64,000 bases of DNA from Bradyrhizobium xenonodulans (GTDB lineage Bacteria; Pseudomonadota; Alphaproteobacteria; Rhizobiales; Xanthobacteraceae). A program made the position numbers and the translations under genes. Shown here piece by piece: positions 1-7,562 of this stretch. Location of the stretch: the NCBI RefSeq assembly GCF_027594865.1, contig NZ_CP089391.1, positions 3,874,501 through 3,938,500 of the forward strand. The letters run 5' to 3'. Below the pieces are notes generated by a model. That model searched no databases and was not told the DNA's origin. It saw nothing but the letters and a program-made list of their open reading frames with translations. How positions within the stretch are numbered: position 1 is the first letter of the stretch; each line of letters opens with the position of its first letter.

Positions 1-457
1 GAAATACCGGCGTCATGTGGTTCTGCTGCACCAGCGGATCGCCATAGGCGGACTCGACGCCCCACAGCGCCAGCAGCGTGCCGCGCTCGACGCCGAAGTC
101 GCGCTCGATGCGCGCCAGCAGCGCCTCGTTGTTCTTCAGCGCGATCTTGCCGTTGATGATGCGCCAGTCGGAGACACGGCGATTGATGTATTGCCAGACC
201 TGCTCGTGGAATTCGGGCTGGCTGCGCATTTGCTTGAACACGCTCATGTCCGGCTCGACCCGCGCCATCGCCCGCTGCCACGTCGCAGCGGAGATGCCCT
301 TGGCCATGGCGCGTGCGCGAAAACTCTCGCGCCATTCATCGAAGCCCGGAGGCGCGGCGAGGATTTGCGTTGGCGACGCGAGCAGGGCGGCCGCGCCGAG
401 CGTGGATTTGAGCAGGGCGCGGCGGGTGTGATGGGCCGAGGAATCAGCTTGTTTCAT
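1..457 (-). CDS. Lytic murein transglycosylase, MltB-like (partial, cut by window edge)
   Basis: The reading frame starts at an ATG at 457 and is still open at base 1, so only about 152 N-terminal residues are visible. The N-terminus has a twin-arginine-like stretch (HTRRALLKSTLGAAALLA) followed by a likely cleavage site, so export to the periplasm is expected. The mature part begins FDEWRESFRARAMAKGI and reaches WGVESAYGDP, the segment around the catalytic Glu of MltB-type transglycosylases, which cleave peptidoglycan to 1,6-anhydro products. Family assignment rests on this pattern; the C-terminal half is outside the window. Plus-strand frames over this stretch are shadows of it. Confidence 0.8.
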   Translation of the reverse strand, partial: MKQADSSAHHTRRALLKSTLGAAALLASPTQILAAPPGFDEWRESFRARAMAKGISAATWQRAMARVEPDMSVFKQMRSQPEFHEQVWQYINRRVSDWRIINGKIALKNNEALLARIERDFGVERGTLLALWGVESAYGDPLVQQNHMTPVF

Positions 458-582
458 GGAGGTATCCTAGCCGGAAACATGGCTCGTGTGAGTCGGTTCC
501 TGGAACGCGGGGAACAGGCCTGTCCGCCGGAACAAAGTGTCGCACTGAGGCATTCCCTCCGCACGACAATGAGGAGGACGAG

Positions 583-843
583 ATGAAGAAATATCTGTTT
601 GCCGCTGCATTAGTCACCGCTGTTGCGGCGCCTGCGTTCGCCGATGAAGTCGGCGTTCATGTCGGCCCGGTCGGCGCCGGCGTGACGGTCGGACAGTCCC
701 ACGAATATCGTGAGCGGGACCGTGATCGCGACCGCACCACGGTCATCAAGGAGCGCGAGCCATCGAACCGCACCACCGTGATCAAGAAGGAAGATGAATT
801 CGGCAATCGCAGCAAGACCGTGATTCATCACGACAACGACTGA
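583..843 (+). CDS. Small secreted protein of unknown function
   Basis: An 86-residue product with a clear Sec signal peptide (MKKYLFAAALVTAVAAPAFA, cleavage after about residue 20). The mature part is short and strongly charged, with a run of Arg/Asp pairs (RERDRDRDRTT) and two repeats of a TTVIK(K/E) pattern. A good ribosome binding site (GAGGAGG) lies just before the ATG. No enzymatic motif is visible. Similar short, charged, periplasmic proteins are common in Bradyrhizobium-type genomes. The function is unknown. Confidence 0.75.
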   Translation: MKKYLFAAALVTAVAAPAFADEVGVHVGPVGAGVTVGQSHEYRERDRDRDRTTVIKEREPSNRTTVIKKEDEFGNRSKTVIHHDND

Positions 844-851
844 CGGAACAG

Positions 852-872
852 GGCCCCGGCTTGGCCGGGGCC
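852..872 (+). terminator. GC-rich hairpin after the small secreted protein
   Basis: A perfect 9-bp stem (GGCCCCGGC / GCCGGGGCC) with a 3-nt loop lies 9 bases after the stop codon of the upstream gene. There is no real T-run, so it may be a weak or Rho-assisted terminator. Confidence 0.4.
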
Positions 873-912
873 GCCTTCCGCACGCAGCCTGTTCTCGAGC
901 ATTCGGGGTGGA

Positions 913-1164
913 ATGAAGATACGCGCACATGCCGAGAGCCATGTCGTCGAACTCGACGACGGATCGCAATGGAAGATTTATCCCGGCGATCTCGCAACGA
1001 CGCTGAGCTGGAAGCCCGACACCGATCTGCACCTGGAGCGAAGCGGCGAGCGGGTGAGTTCGCATGTGCTGGTGAATGGCACCGATCAAAGCCGCGTACG
1101 CGTGATCGCCGCGGGTGAGAGCTGGCCCGACGGCGAGGTTAAGAAAGCGTTGAAGGGTGGCTAG
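913..1164 (+). CDS. Hypothetical protein, 83 aa
   Basis: A short soluble protein with no signal peptide or membrane segment. The sequence alternates hydrophobic and polar residues (HVVELDDGSQWKIYPGD ... RVRVIAAGESWPDGEV), which suggests a small beta-rich fold. It follows the secreted-protein gene on the same strand after a hairpin, so it is probably transcribed separately. I do not recognise the family. The frame shows normal high-GC third-position use and has no better overlapping frame. Confidence 0.55.
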   Translation: MKIRAHAESHVVELDDGSQWKIYPGDLATTLSWKPDTDLHLERSGERVSSHVLVNGTDQSRVRVIAAGESWPDGEVKKALKGG

Positions 1165-1248
1165 CTCGCGCCTGCGCCGCGCCGGATATCCCCAATTTTA
1201 AGCCTGCCGCTTACGGTCGGTTCGCGTCCGTCTGCGTAGGATACGCGC

Positions 1249-1431
1249 ATGCGGGAGCTGTTCGACATCATCCGTGCCAATCCCTGGCCGTTCGGCGCAG
1301 GACTGTTCGTCGTGATCCTGATGATCATTGCCGAGAACTTCGGCCGCGGCATTCAAGGCGGCGGCGACCCCGGTGGCGACTTCTCGGATGCCGGCGGATG
1401 CGACGGTGGTGACGGAGGCGGCGGCGACTAG
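1249..1431 (+). CDS. Small single-pass membrane protein, 60 aa, Gly/Asp-rich tail
   Basis: The N-terminal half contains one hydrophobic helix (PFGAGLFVVILMIIAE). The C-terminal half is almost entirely Gly, Asp and Cys (GGGDPGGDFSDAGGCDGGDG). The layout resembles other alphaproteobacterial mini-proteins with a membrane anchor and a Gly-rich tail. Its stop codon overlaps that of the convergent MarR gene by 4 bases. No ribosome binding site stands out. The function is unknown. Confidence 0.5.
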   Translation: MRELFDIIRANPWPFGAGLFVVILMIIAENFGRGIQGGGDPGGDFSDAGGCDGGDGGGGD

Positions 1432-1964
1432 GCTTGGTCGTCCTGCAATTCGGTTGCGACGTTAGCGAGCCAGCGGCGAATGCTCGCCTCGGCCTTGGCA
1501 TCGAGGCCGGCCGCAAGCCGCTTCTCCAGCGCGATCACGCGCTCCCTGCAAGCCTTCAACAATGTCGTGCCCCGCGGCGTCAGCGTCCATTGCTGGATGC
1601 GGCCGTGGACGGGATGCGGCGTCATCAGAATCGCGCCGTCGCGCTCGAGATTGCGGATGATCACGCCGACCGTCTGCGGCGTCAGGAAGGTGAGGCGGGC
1701 GACGTCGGCGCCCGACAGGCCCGGATAGGCATTCAGCATCGTCAGCACGGCAAATTGCGGCGAGGTCACGCCGAGATCGGCAAGGGTCCGTTCCATCGTC
1801 AGCCGGACGGCGGCATGGGCCTGGCGCAGGAGATAGCCGAGATAGCCTTGTTCGCCGCGCTTGCCTTCGCCTGCGGCAGGCACGCGAACGGCGCCGCCCT
1901 CGGCGGGCGGCGGCGACTTGCGCAAGGTTTTCGATCTCGTGATGTCAGCGGTCTTGCGTATCAT
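1428..1964 (-). CDS. MarR-family transcriptional regulator
   Basis: The start chosen is the ATG at 1964 (MIRKTADITRSK...), because the alternative GTG at 1991 would read through the operator region. About 45 residues of charged linker precede a winged-helix domain (GYLGYLLRQAHAAVRLTMERTLADLGVTSPQFAVLTML ... DVARLTFLTPQTVGVIIRNLERDGAI), the normal MarR layout with dimerisation helices at both ends. MarR proteins bind palindromes in divergent promoters and are released by small ligands or oxidation. Here two matching palindromes lie between it and the divergent AhpD-like gene, which suggests autoregulation and control of that peroxidase-like enzyme. Confidence 0.85.
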   Translation of the reverse strand: MIRKTADITRSKTLRKSPPPAEGGAVRVPAAGEGKRGEQGYLGYLLRQAHAAVRLTMERTLADLGVTSPQFAVLTMLNAYPGLSGADVARLTFLTPQTVGVIIRNLERDGAILMTPHPVHGRIQQWTLTPRGTTLLKACRERVIALEKRLAAGLDAKAEASIRRWLANVATELQDDQA

Positions 1965-1998
1965 GTAAGAGCTCTTATACAGTGTAAGCACACTTACA
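1964..1998. promoter_or_regulatory. Two tandem MarR-type operators between the marR and ahpD-like genes
   Basis: Two inverted repeats share the architecture TGTAAG-N4-CTTA(C/T)A. The first is at 1964-1979 (spacer AGCT, with a perfect core TAAGAGCTCTTA at 1966-1977). The second is at 1983-1998 (spacer CACA). Their centres are 19 bp apart, close to two helical turns, so two dimers could sit on one face of the DNA. They fill the whole gap between the divergent genes, as expected for a MarR repressor controlling both promoters. Confidence 0.75.
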
Positions 1999-2018
1999 AT
2001 AAGACGAGATGAACGGCA

Positions 2019-2495
2019 ATGTCACACGCCCGCAGCGAATACGAGGATTTCAAGACGATCGCGCCCGATGCGTATGAGCTGGTGCTGGCCCTCGGCCAGC
2101 TGGCGGCCAAGGCGGGTCTCGACAAGCAGCTCCTCGAGCTCGTCAAGCTGCGCGCCTCGCAGATCAATGGCTGCGCCTTCTGCGTACAGCATCACATCCT
2201 CCTCTCCGAGCGCATCGGCGTTCCCGTGGACAAGCTCAATCTGGTCGCAGTGTGGCGCGAGGCGCCGGTCTTTTCCGCGCGCGAGCGCGCCGCGCTGGCC
2301 TGGGCCGAGGCGCTGACCTTCCTGCCCGACGGCGTCAGCGAGGAGGTCTATGCGGAGGCCTCCCGTGAATTTTCCGCGACCGAGCTGATGTACCTGACCT
2401 CGGCGGTCGCCTCGATCAATGTCTGGAACCGGTTTGGCGCGGCCTATCGCTGGACCCCGGCGAAGCGACCCGTCGCGAATGCCGCGCCGTCTTGA
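2019..2495 (+). CDS. Carboxymuconolactone decarboxylase / AhpD-like family protein
   Basis: A 158-residue all-helical protein of the CMD/AhpD fold. It carries the redox signature C52-AF-C55 with His58-His59 (GCAFCVQHH), the arrangement used by AhpD-type alkylhydroperoxidases for thiol-based peroxide reduction. The remainder (KLRASQINGC..., ARERAALAWAEALT, ASINVWNRFG) matches this family. It is divergent from a MarR regulator with two operators in between, a common layout for organic-peroxide or electrophile defence. The substrate cannot be read from the sequence. The cupin gene follows 32 bases later and may be co-transcribed. Confidence 0.85.
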   Translation: MSHARSEYEDFKTIAPDAYELVLALGQLAAKAGLDKQLLELVKLRASQINGCAFCVQHHILLSERIGVPVDKLNLVAVWREAPVFSARERAALAWAEALTFLPDGVSEEVYAEASREFSATELMYLTSAVASINVWNRFGAAYRWTPAKRPVANAAPS

Positions 2496-2527
2496 CTGCC
2501 ACAAGGGGAAAACAAAGGGAGGTTGTC

Positions 2528-3031
2528 ATGACAGCAATCAGTTTGGCCGCCACGCAGCGCCCGATGCCATCGCGCGCGATGGCGTTCGCCGTCGTCGGCG
2601 GGCTCGCCTGTGCACTGGCCGTCGGCAAGGCGCTGCCGGTGACGATGGACACGGTGTCCGGCGTGCTGGCGCCGCTGTGTGCGACGGCGGCGGAAAGCTC
2701 GCCGCTCGACAAGGTCGAGCCGATCGGCTCCTACGCACTGCCGAACGTGCCGGGCAAGCGCGTCACCATCGTGCGTGTGTTCTACGGTCCCGGCGGATTC
2801 TCGCGGCCACATCGTCACGCCGGCTCGGTGACGGCCTACATCACCAAGGGCGAGATCCGCTCCCAGCTCGGCGGCGGTCCGGTCGAGACGTTCGGCGTCG
2901 GCCAGTCTTTTTTCGAGCCGCCGGGTTCGACGCATCTGGTCTCGGCCAACGCTAGCATGACGGAGCCCGCGGAATTGATCGCGGTGTTCGTGGCGGATGA
3001 GGGCGCGCAGCTCACGACGCTGTTGGAGTAG
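2528..3031 (+). CDS. Cupin-domain protein with N-terminal membrane/signal segment
   Basis: The start is set at ATG 2528, preceded by AAGGGAGGTTGTC, a strong ribosome binding site; an in-frame ATG at 2492 overlaps the upstream gene and lacks one. About 45 N-terminal residues form a hydrophobic segment. A single cupin barrel follows: motif 1 around GGFSRPHRHAGSVTAYITKGE (metal-binding His pair plus Glu) and motif 2 around FFEPPGSTHLVSAN. Such small cupins often bind a metal and act as oxygenases, isomerases or sensors; no specific activity is indicated. It lies just after the AhpD-like gene and probably belongs to the MarR-controlled unit. Confidence 0.8.
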   Translation: MTAISLAATQRPMPSRAMAFAVVGGLACALAVGKALPVTMDTVSGVLAPLCATAAESSPLDKVEPIGSYALPNVPGKRVTIVRVFYGPGGFSRPHRHAGSVTAYITKGEIRSQLGGGPVETFGVGQSFFEPPGSTHLVSANASMTEPAELIAVFVADEGAQLTTLLE

Positions 3032-3067
3032 CCGGCACTCGTAGTCCGGATACAGCGAACAGGAAGG

Positions 3068-4045
3068 CTAGGATCGCCTCAGCCGTTTCCATGCCGGTGA
3101 GAGACCGTATTCGACTGCGGGAATCGCAAGTGCGCCGACAAGCAGGCCAAGCACGCCTGAGATGGCCGCCTCGACCGACCATTCGATGATGCCGGCAACG
3201 GATGGAAGAAGGTGTGCGGCAGCCTCTGTTGCTGCGTGGACCGTGCGGCCGATTACGGGCGGGCCATATTGTTCGATGCCGTGCAGGATGATGCCGCCGC
3301 CGACCCAGACCATAGCGGCGGTGCCGATAGTGCTCAGCACCGCCAGGAAGGCAGGCATGCCGCGGACCAGCGCGCGCCCAAGCAAGCGGATCGCGCCGCC
3401 GATGATTGAGGCGCTGGTATAGCCCGCAAGGGCCACTCCGACATCGTCAGCCTTCACGATCAGGGCCACCACGCCGTAGACCCCGACCGTGATACCGAAG
3501 CCGACCAGTGCCAGCACCACCGCCTGTGTCCAGATGTTGCCCGCCGGGAGAGCCGCCAGCGTGATCGCCATGATCTCCGCCGACAGGATGAAATCTGTCT
3601 TGATGGCGCTCGCGACCTTCTCGTCCTCGACCGATCGGGCATTCAGCGCAATCGGCTGGAGCTGAGCTTCGTGGTGGTGCGCCTGATGCGGCATCACGGC
3701 TTCGAGCACCTTCTCGGCCCCCTCGTAGCAGAGAAAGGCTCCGCCCAGCATCAGCAGCGGCGTGACCGCGGCGGGAAGGAAATAGCCAAGCAGCAGCGCA
3801 ACGGGAAGCAGGATCAGTAATTTGTTGCGCAGCGAGCCGACCGCAATCTTGCCGACGATCGGCAATTCGCGTTTCGCAGCAAAGCCGATCACGTAGTTCG
3901 GCGTGACAGCCGCGTCATCGATGACCACGCCGGCCGCCTTTGTTCCCGCTTTGGCAGCCTGGCTCGCTACATCGTCGAGCGAGGCGGCTGCCACCTTTGC
4001 AATCGCCGCGATATCGTCGAGAAGACCGAGCAGGCCGACACTCAT
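3068..4045 (-). CDS. DUF808 family inner-membrane protein (YedI-like)
   Basis: The ATG at 4045 (MSVGLLGLLDDIAAIAKVAAASLDD) is taken as the start; one codon upstream is only a TTG. The N-terminus, with its DDIA...A.AS.DD...A..KAAGVVIDDAAVTPNYV stretch, is typical of DUF808/YedI proteins. Several hydrophobic helices follow (LLILLPVALLLGYFLP, PLLMLGGAFLCYEGAEKVLE, and a C-terminal set). The usual family length is about 300-330 residues, so this copy is full length. The function is unknown; the family is predicted to be multi-pass in the inner membrane. Confidence 0.85.
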   Translation of the reverse strand: MSVGLLGLLDDIAAIAKVAAASLDDVASQAAKAGTKAAGVVIDDAAVTPNYVIGFAAKRELPIVGKIAVGSLRNKLLILLPVALLLGYFLPAAVTPLLMLGGAFLCYEGAEKVLEAVMPHQAHHHEAQLQPIALNARSVEDEKVASAIKTDFILSAEIMAITLAALPAGNIWTQAVVLALVGFGITVGVYGVVALIVKADDVGVALAGYTSASIIGGAIRLLGRALVRGMPAFLAVLSTIGTAAMVWVGGGIILHGIEQYGPPVIGRTVHAATEAAAHLLPSVAGIIEWSVEAAISGVLGLLVGALAIPAVEYGLSPAWKRLRRS

Positions 4046-4125
4046 CAAGTCTGTCCCTTCATGGTCCGAGCCGGCGGTGCGCGCGACGACACGCTCTTGC
4101 CCCCGGCATCGGAACGAGCAAGTCG

Positions 4126-5727
4126 TCAGTTCTCCTCGCCGCCCGATCCCTCGCGCAGGTCGGGCTTGATCACGTCGTCCGGCAACGCGTGCGCCACCGG
4201 CTGCGGCGTGCCGGCGATCTCCGGGCCGACCTCGCGGCCGCGGGCGTGGATCAGGCGTTCATAGGCCGAGACCAGCGTGACGTAGGGGCTGACCCAGATC
4301 CAGCCGTCGCGGGTGAACACCTGTACGTCGAAATGCAGGTGCATCGAGGTGCCGGCGGGATGGTCGAGATAATTCGAGACCACGCCGATCTTCTCGCCCT
4401 CGGTGACGATGCGGCCGTTGAGCACGCCGTCGGCATTCATCGCCTGCGGGTTCATGTGCATGTAGCGGAATCGGATGTGCTCGGTGCGGCTGTTGACTTG
4501 AAGCGTCGCGGCCTGGTCCTTGGAGCTGCGGATCACGATGGCGTCGCGCACGGCGACGACGCCGCGCTGCTTGGGATCGCAGGGGGCGCGGCCTTCGCCG
4601 GGCGGCGGGCAGTCGGCGGCACGGATGTCCTCGCCCTGGTGGCCATAGCCGCCGCTGCATTGCCAGACCTCGAAACTGCGGGATTCGCAGAAATTGTCGC
4701 GCCAGGGATAGGCGGTCGGGCCGTCGGTCTTGTCGCGCTTGCCGTAGGATTGCGAGCGCACGAATGCCGGCGCCTTTTCGAGCGGAAAGCGGATCTGCGC
4801 GTAGGCCATCACATCGGGATGGCCGGCCTTGTTGCGGTAGCCGGTGTTCGGGATGATGTCGCCGCTTGGCCGGTAGATGAAATCCGGCGAACGCATTGAG
4901 GGACGATCGATGATGCTGGAGGCCATGTCTGCGAGCGGCCGCAGGCGCTGGCCGCCGGCGATACGGAGCGCTTTCAGGAAGCGCTCGGCAACGGGATAGG
5001 CTTCCTTGCAGGCCAGCCGCCGCGGTTTTGCGACGCTGTCCAGGCACTGGATGGAGACGACATAGGCGACGCCGAAGCGGCTGAAGGCGTAGCGCACATA
5101 GCCTTCCCGGATGAACCTGCGCAGGTCCGGATAGATTGTCGCGAGCGGCTTGACCGGCTCGCCCTTGCCGCCGGCAGGATCGGCGATGTCGTAAACGAGT
5201 GCCGAGCCCGTGATCTGCACCTCGACCGGCCTTGCGTAGACGCGGCTCAGCATGCCGTCACCGGTGCCGGGCTCGAACGAGAAGGTCGCGCTGTAGCCGG
5301 CAGGGCCGGCATCGAACATGTCGACAGAATTGAAATCAGCCTGGTAGCGCGACAAAGCGAGAGTCGCGGGCGCGCCGCTGCGCTGCGCCTCGACATACGC
5401 GGCGGCGTCGAACGGCAGCAGCACGGGCACGGAGCTGCGCGCGATCCCGGTGAAGAATTGTGAGGAGACCGCGTTGACCTGCACCAGCGCCGGCATCGCG
5501 CGCGGATCGTAGCGCGGCACGGAGCGGCGGGGTACGAAGATGAAGTCGCCCGCGACCATCGGGCGGTTGTTGATCTCGGTGCGGAGCTGATCGAGCGCTG
5601 CGCGCCAATCGACGCGCAGGGCCGTCAGTGAAGGGCTGCGGATTTCGTCCGCAGCGAGCGGTGAGGCAGTGAAGAGCGAAAGCGACGCCAGAAGCAGCGA
5701 GACGAAGCGGAAACTCTTCCCAACCAC
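4126..5727 (-). CDS. M23-family (LytM) metallopeptidase, periplasmic
   Basis: The gene starts at a GTG at 5727, preceded by GGGGCGAG at normal spacing. The first residues form a signal peptide (FRFVSLLLASLSLFTASPLAADE). The product is 533 residues: a long N-terminal region of unknown fold, then a C-terminal LytM domain with zinc-ligand motifs HxxxD (GYGHQGEDIRAAD) and HxH (SMHLHFD). These peptidases cut peptide bridges of peptidoglycan or serve as amidase activators. The frame continues upstream across efp, but that part is a shadow. efp lies immediately upstream on the same strand (42-bp gap), so joint transcription is possible. Confidence 0.85.
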   Translation of the reverse strand: MVGKSFRFVSLLLASLSLFTASPLAADEIRSPSLTALRVDWRAALDQLRTEINNRPMVAGDFIFVPRRSVPRYDPRAMPALVQVNAVSSQFFTGIARSSVPVLLPFDAAAYVEAQRSGAPATLALSRYQADFNSVDMFDAGPAGYSATFSFEPGTGDGMLSRVYARPVEVQITGSALVYDIADPAGGKGEPVKPLATIYPDLRRFIREGYVRYAFSRFGVAYVVSIQCLDSVAKPRRLACKEAYPVAERFLKALRIAGGQRLRPLADMASSIIDRPSMRSPDFIYRPSGDIIPNTGYRNKAGHPDVMAYAQIRFPLEKAPAFVRSQSYGKRDKTDGPTAYPWRDNFCESRSFEVWQCSGGYGHQGEDIRAADCPPPGEGRAPCDPKQRGVVAVRDAIVIRSSKDQAATLQVNSRTEHIRFRYMHMNPQAMNADGVLNGRIVTEGEKIGVVSNYLDHPAGTSMHLHFDVQVFTRDGWIWVSPYVTLVSAYERLIHARGREVGPEIAGTPQPVAHALPDDVIKPDLREGSGGEEN

Positions 5728-5768
5728 TGTCTCGCCCCCCGGCGGCACCTGCTGCTCTGATCCCTCGA

Positions 5769-6335
5769 TTAGTCCTTGGCGCGCTCGGAGTAGGAGCCGT
5801 CTTCCGTCATCACGACGATGCGGGTGCCGACTGCGATGTGCGGCGGCACCGTGGTGCGGATGCCGTTGGAGAGCACCGCCGGCTTGTAGGACGAGGAGGC
5901 GGTCTGGCCCTTGGTCACCGGCTCGGTCTCGACCACTTCCAGCGTCACGCGCTGCGGCAGCGCGAGCGAGACCACATTGACGTCGTGGGTCGACAGCTTG
6001 ACGGTCATTTCCGGTTGAAGATAGGCGGCGGCGTCGCCGACCACGTCCTTGGGGACCTGGACCTGATCGTAGGTCTCGGGGTTCATGAAGTGGAAGCCGT
6101 CGCCGTCTTCGTACAGGAAGGTGAAGTTGCGCTCTTCGATCGTGGCCTTTTCGACCTGGTCGGTGGTCTTGTAGCGCTCGGAGATCTTTACCCCGTCCGA
6201 GATTCGGCGCATTTCGATCTGGCTGACCGGCGTGCCCTTGCCGGGATGGATGTTCTCGGCGCTCACGACGACATAGAGCTTGCCGTCTTGCTCGATCACG
6301 TTGCCCTTGCGAATAGAACTGGCGATGACTCTCAA
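5769..6335 (-). CDS. efp: Translation elongation factor P
   Basis: A full-length 188-residue EF-P with three beta-barrel domains (KOW-like N-terminal, central OB, C-terminal OB). The tip loop reads HPGKGTPV, and Lys33 is the residue corresponding to the lysine that EpmA modifies in E. coli EF-P. EF-P rescues ribosomes stalled at consecutive prolines by binding between the P and E sites. The divergent neighbours are epmA and epmB, which complete the beta-lysylation route, so this Lys is very probably modified. The intergenic region to epmA is about 160 bp and must hold both promoters. Confidence 0.97.
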   Translation of the reverse strand: MRVIASSIRKGNVIEQDGKLYVVVSAENIHPGKGTPVSQIEMRRISDGVKISERYKTTDQVEKATIEERNFTFLYEDGDGFHFMNPETYDQVQVPKDVVGDAAAYLQPEMTVKLSTHDVNVVSLALPQRVTLEVVETEPVTKGQTASSSYKPAVLSNGIRTTVPPHIAVGTRIVVMTEDGSYSERAKD

Positions 6336-6497
6336 AGCTATATTTCCTGCTTGCTTGGCCCGGCTCCGGCCAGGACGTGGTCAAATTTCGGGGGGACTCG
6401 GGGCCTCAAATCGGACCTCGGCGCCTGTTTCGGGCCGCAACATACTGATTTTGCCGTTGGATGCCAGCGTTTTGCTGGCCTGCGGAGTGGTCGGTTA

Positions 6498-7562
6498 ATG
6501 GCTGGGGACAAGCTGATTTCACCGTTCTGGTCACCCGACCGGCACCTCGACCGGCGGCCGTTCCTCCAGGCCAGGGGGGCCATTACCGGGGCTTTACGGG
6601 GCTTTTTCGCCGAGCAGGGGTTTGTCGAGGTCGAAACCTCCATCCTCCAGGTCTCTCCGGGCAACGAGACCCATCTGCACGCCCCTCGGACCGAGATCAT
6701 GCGGCCCGATGGCAGTCGGGCCAGCCGCTATTTGCGGACCTCGCCGGAATTCGCCTGCAAGAAGCTGCTGGCGGCCGGTGAGGAGCGGATTTTCGAGTTC
6801 GCCCGGGTGTTCCGCGACCGCGAGCGCGGCGACCTGCATCTGCCCGAATTCACCATGCTGGAATGGTACCGGGCGAGCGCGCCCTATGACGCCATCATGG
6901 CCGATACCGTGGTGGTCATCGCCCGGGCCGCGCAGGCGACCGGGATCGGGACCTTCTCCTTCCGGGGCCGGACCGCCGATCCCTTCGCCGAGCCGGAGCT
7001 TCTGACGGTCGCGGGCGCCTTCGAGCGGTTCGCAGGGGTCGACCTGCTGTCGACAATCTCGGGCGACGAGGGTAACCGTGCCGCGCTCGCCCAGGCGGCC
7101 GGCGGCAAGGTCCGGGTGGCCGAGGACGACACCTGGTCGGACATCTTCAGCAAGGTCCTGGTCGAGCATGTCGAGCCGCATCTGGGGCAGGGCCGTTTGA
7201 CCATTCTGTTCGAATACCCATCTCCAGAGGCGGCGCTGGCACGGGCGAAGGCCGATGACCCACGGGTCGCCGAGCGCTTCGAGGTCTACGCCTGCGGTGT
7301 CGAGCTCGCCAACGGCTTTGGCGAGCTCACCGATGCCGAGGAGCAGCGCAAGCGCTTCACGGACTCGATGGCGGAGAAGCAGCGCCGCTATGGCGAGGCC
7401 TATCCGCTGGACGAGGATTTTCTGGCCGCGGTCGCCGCAATGCCGGAGGCGAGCGGTGTCGCGCTCGGCTTCGACCGGCTGGTGATGCTGGCGAGCGGCG
7501 CAGCGAGAATTGATCAGGTGGTGTGGACACCGCCTGCAAATGAAACGTTAAGTGAGACATGA
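6498..7562 (+). CDS. epmA: EF-P--(R)-beta-lysine ligase EpmA (PoxA/GenX)
   Basis: A 354-residue truncated class II lysyl-tRNA synthetase without the anticodon-binding domain, as in EpmA. Visible motifs include motif 2 (FEFARVFRDRERGDLHLPEFTMLEWYRA), ELANGFGELTD and motif 3 (GVALGFDRLVML). The enzyme activates (R)-beta-lysine and attaches it to the tip lysine of EF-P. The start is the ATG at 6498; a longer frame upstream is only a shadow of efp. Its last codons overlap the epmB start (ATGA), giving translational coupling, and efp is divergent next door. Confidence 0.95.
   Translation: MAGDKLISPFWSPDRHLDRRPFLQARGAITGALRGFFAEQGFVEVETSILQVSPGNETHLHAPRTEIMRPDGSRASRYLRTSPEFACKKLLAAGEERIFEFARVFRDRERGDLHLPEFTMLEWYRASAPYDAIMADTVVVIARAAQATGIGTFSFRGRTADPFAEPELLTVAGAFERFAGVDLLSTISGDEGNRAALAQAAGGKVRVAEDDTWSDIFSKVLVEHVEPHLGQGRLTILFEYPSPEAALARAKADDPRVAERFEVYACGVELANGFGELTDAEEQRKRFTDSMAEKQRRYGEAYPLDEDFLAAVAAMPEASGVALGFDRLVMLASGAARIDQVVWTPPANETLSET

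Noticed and set aside
17..586. Plus-strand frame of 189 codons over the first 600 bases
   Set aside because: It is antisense to the lytic transglycosylase gene, whose protein matches a known family; the plus-strand translation is Arg/Ala-rich with no family resemblance.
5728..6384. Upstream extension of the M23 peptidase frame
   Set aside because: The extension runs through efp in another frame and has no coding character; the GTG at 5727 with a ribosome binding site and signal peptide is the better start.
5838..6497. Upstream extension of the epmA frame
   Set aside because: It is a shadow of efp; EpmA homology begins at the ATG at 6498.
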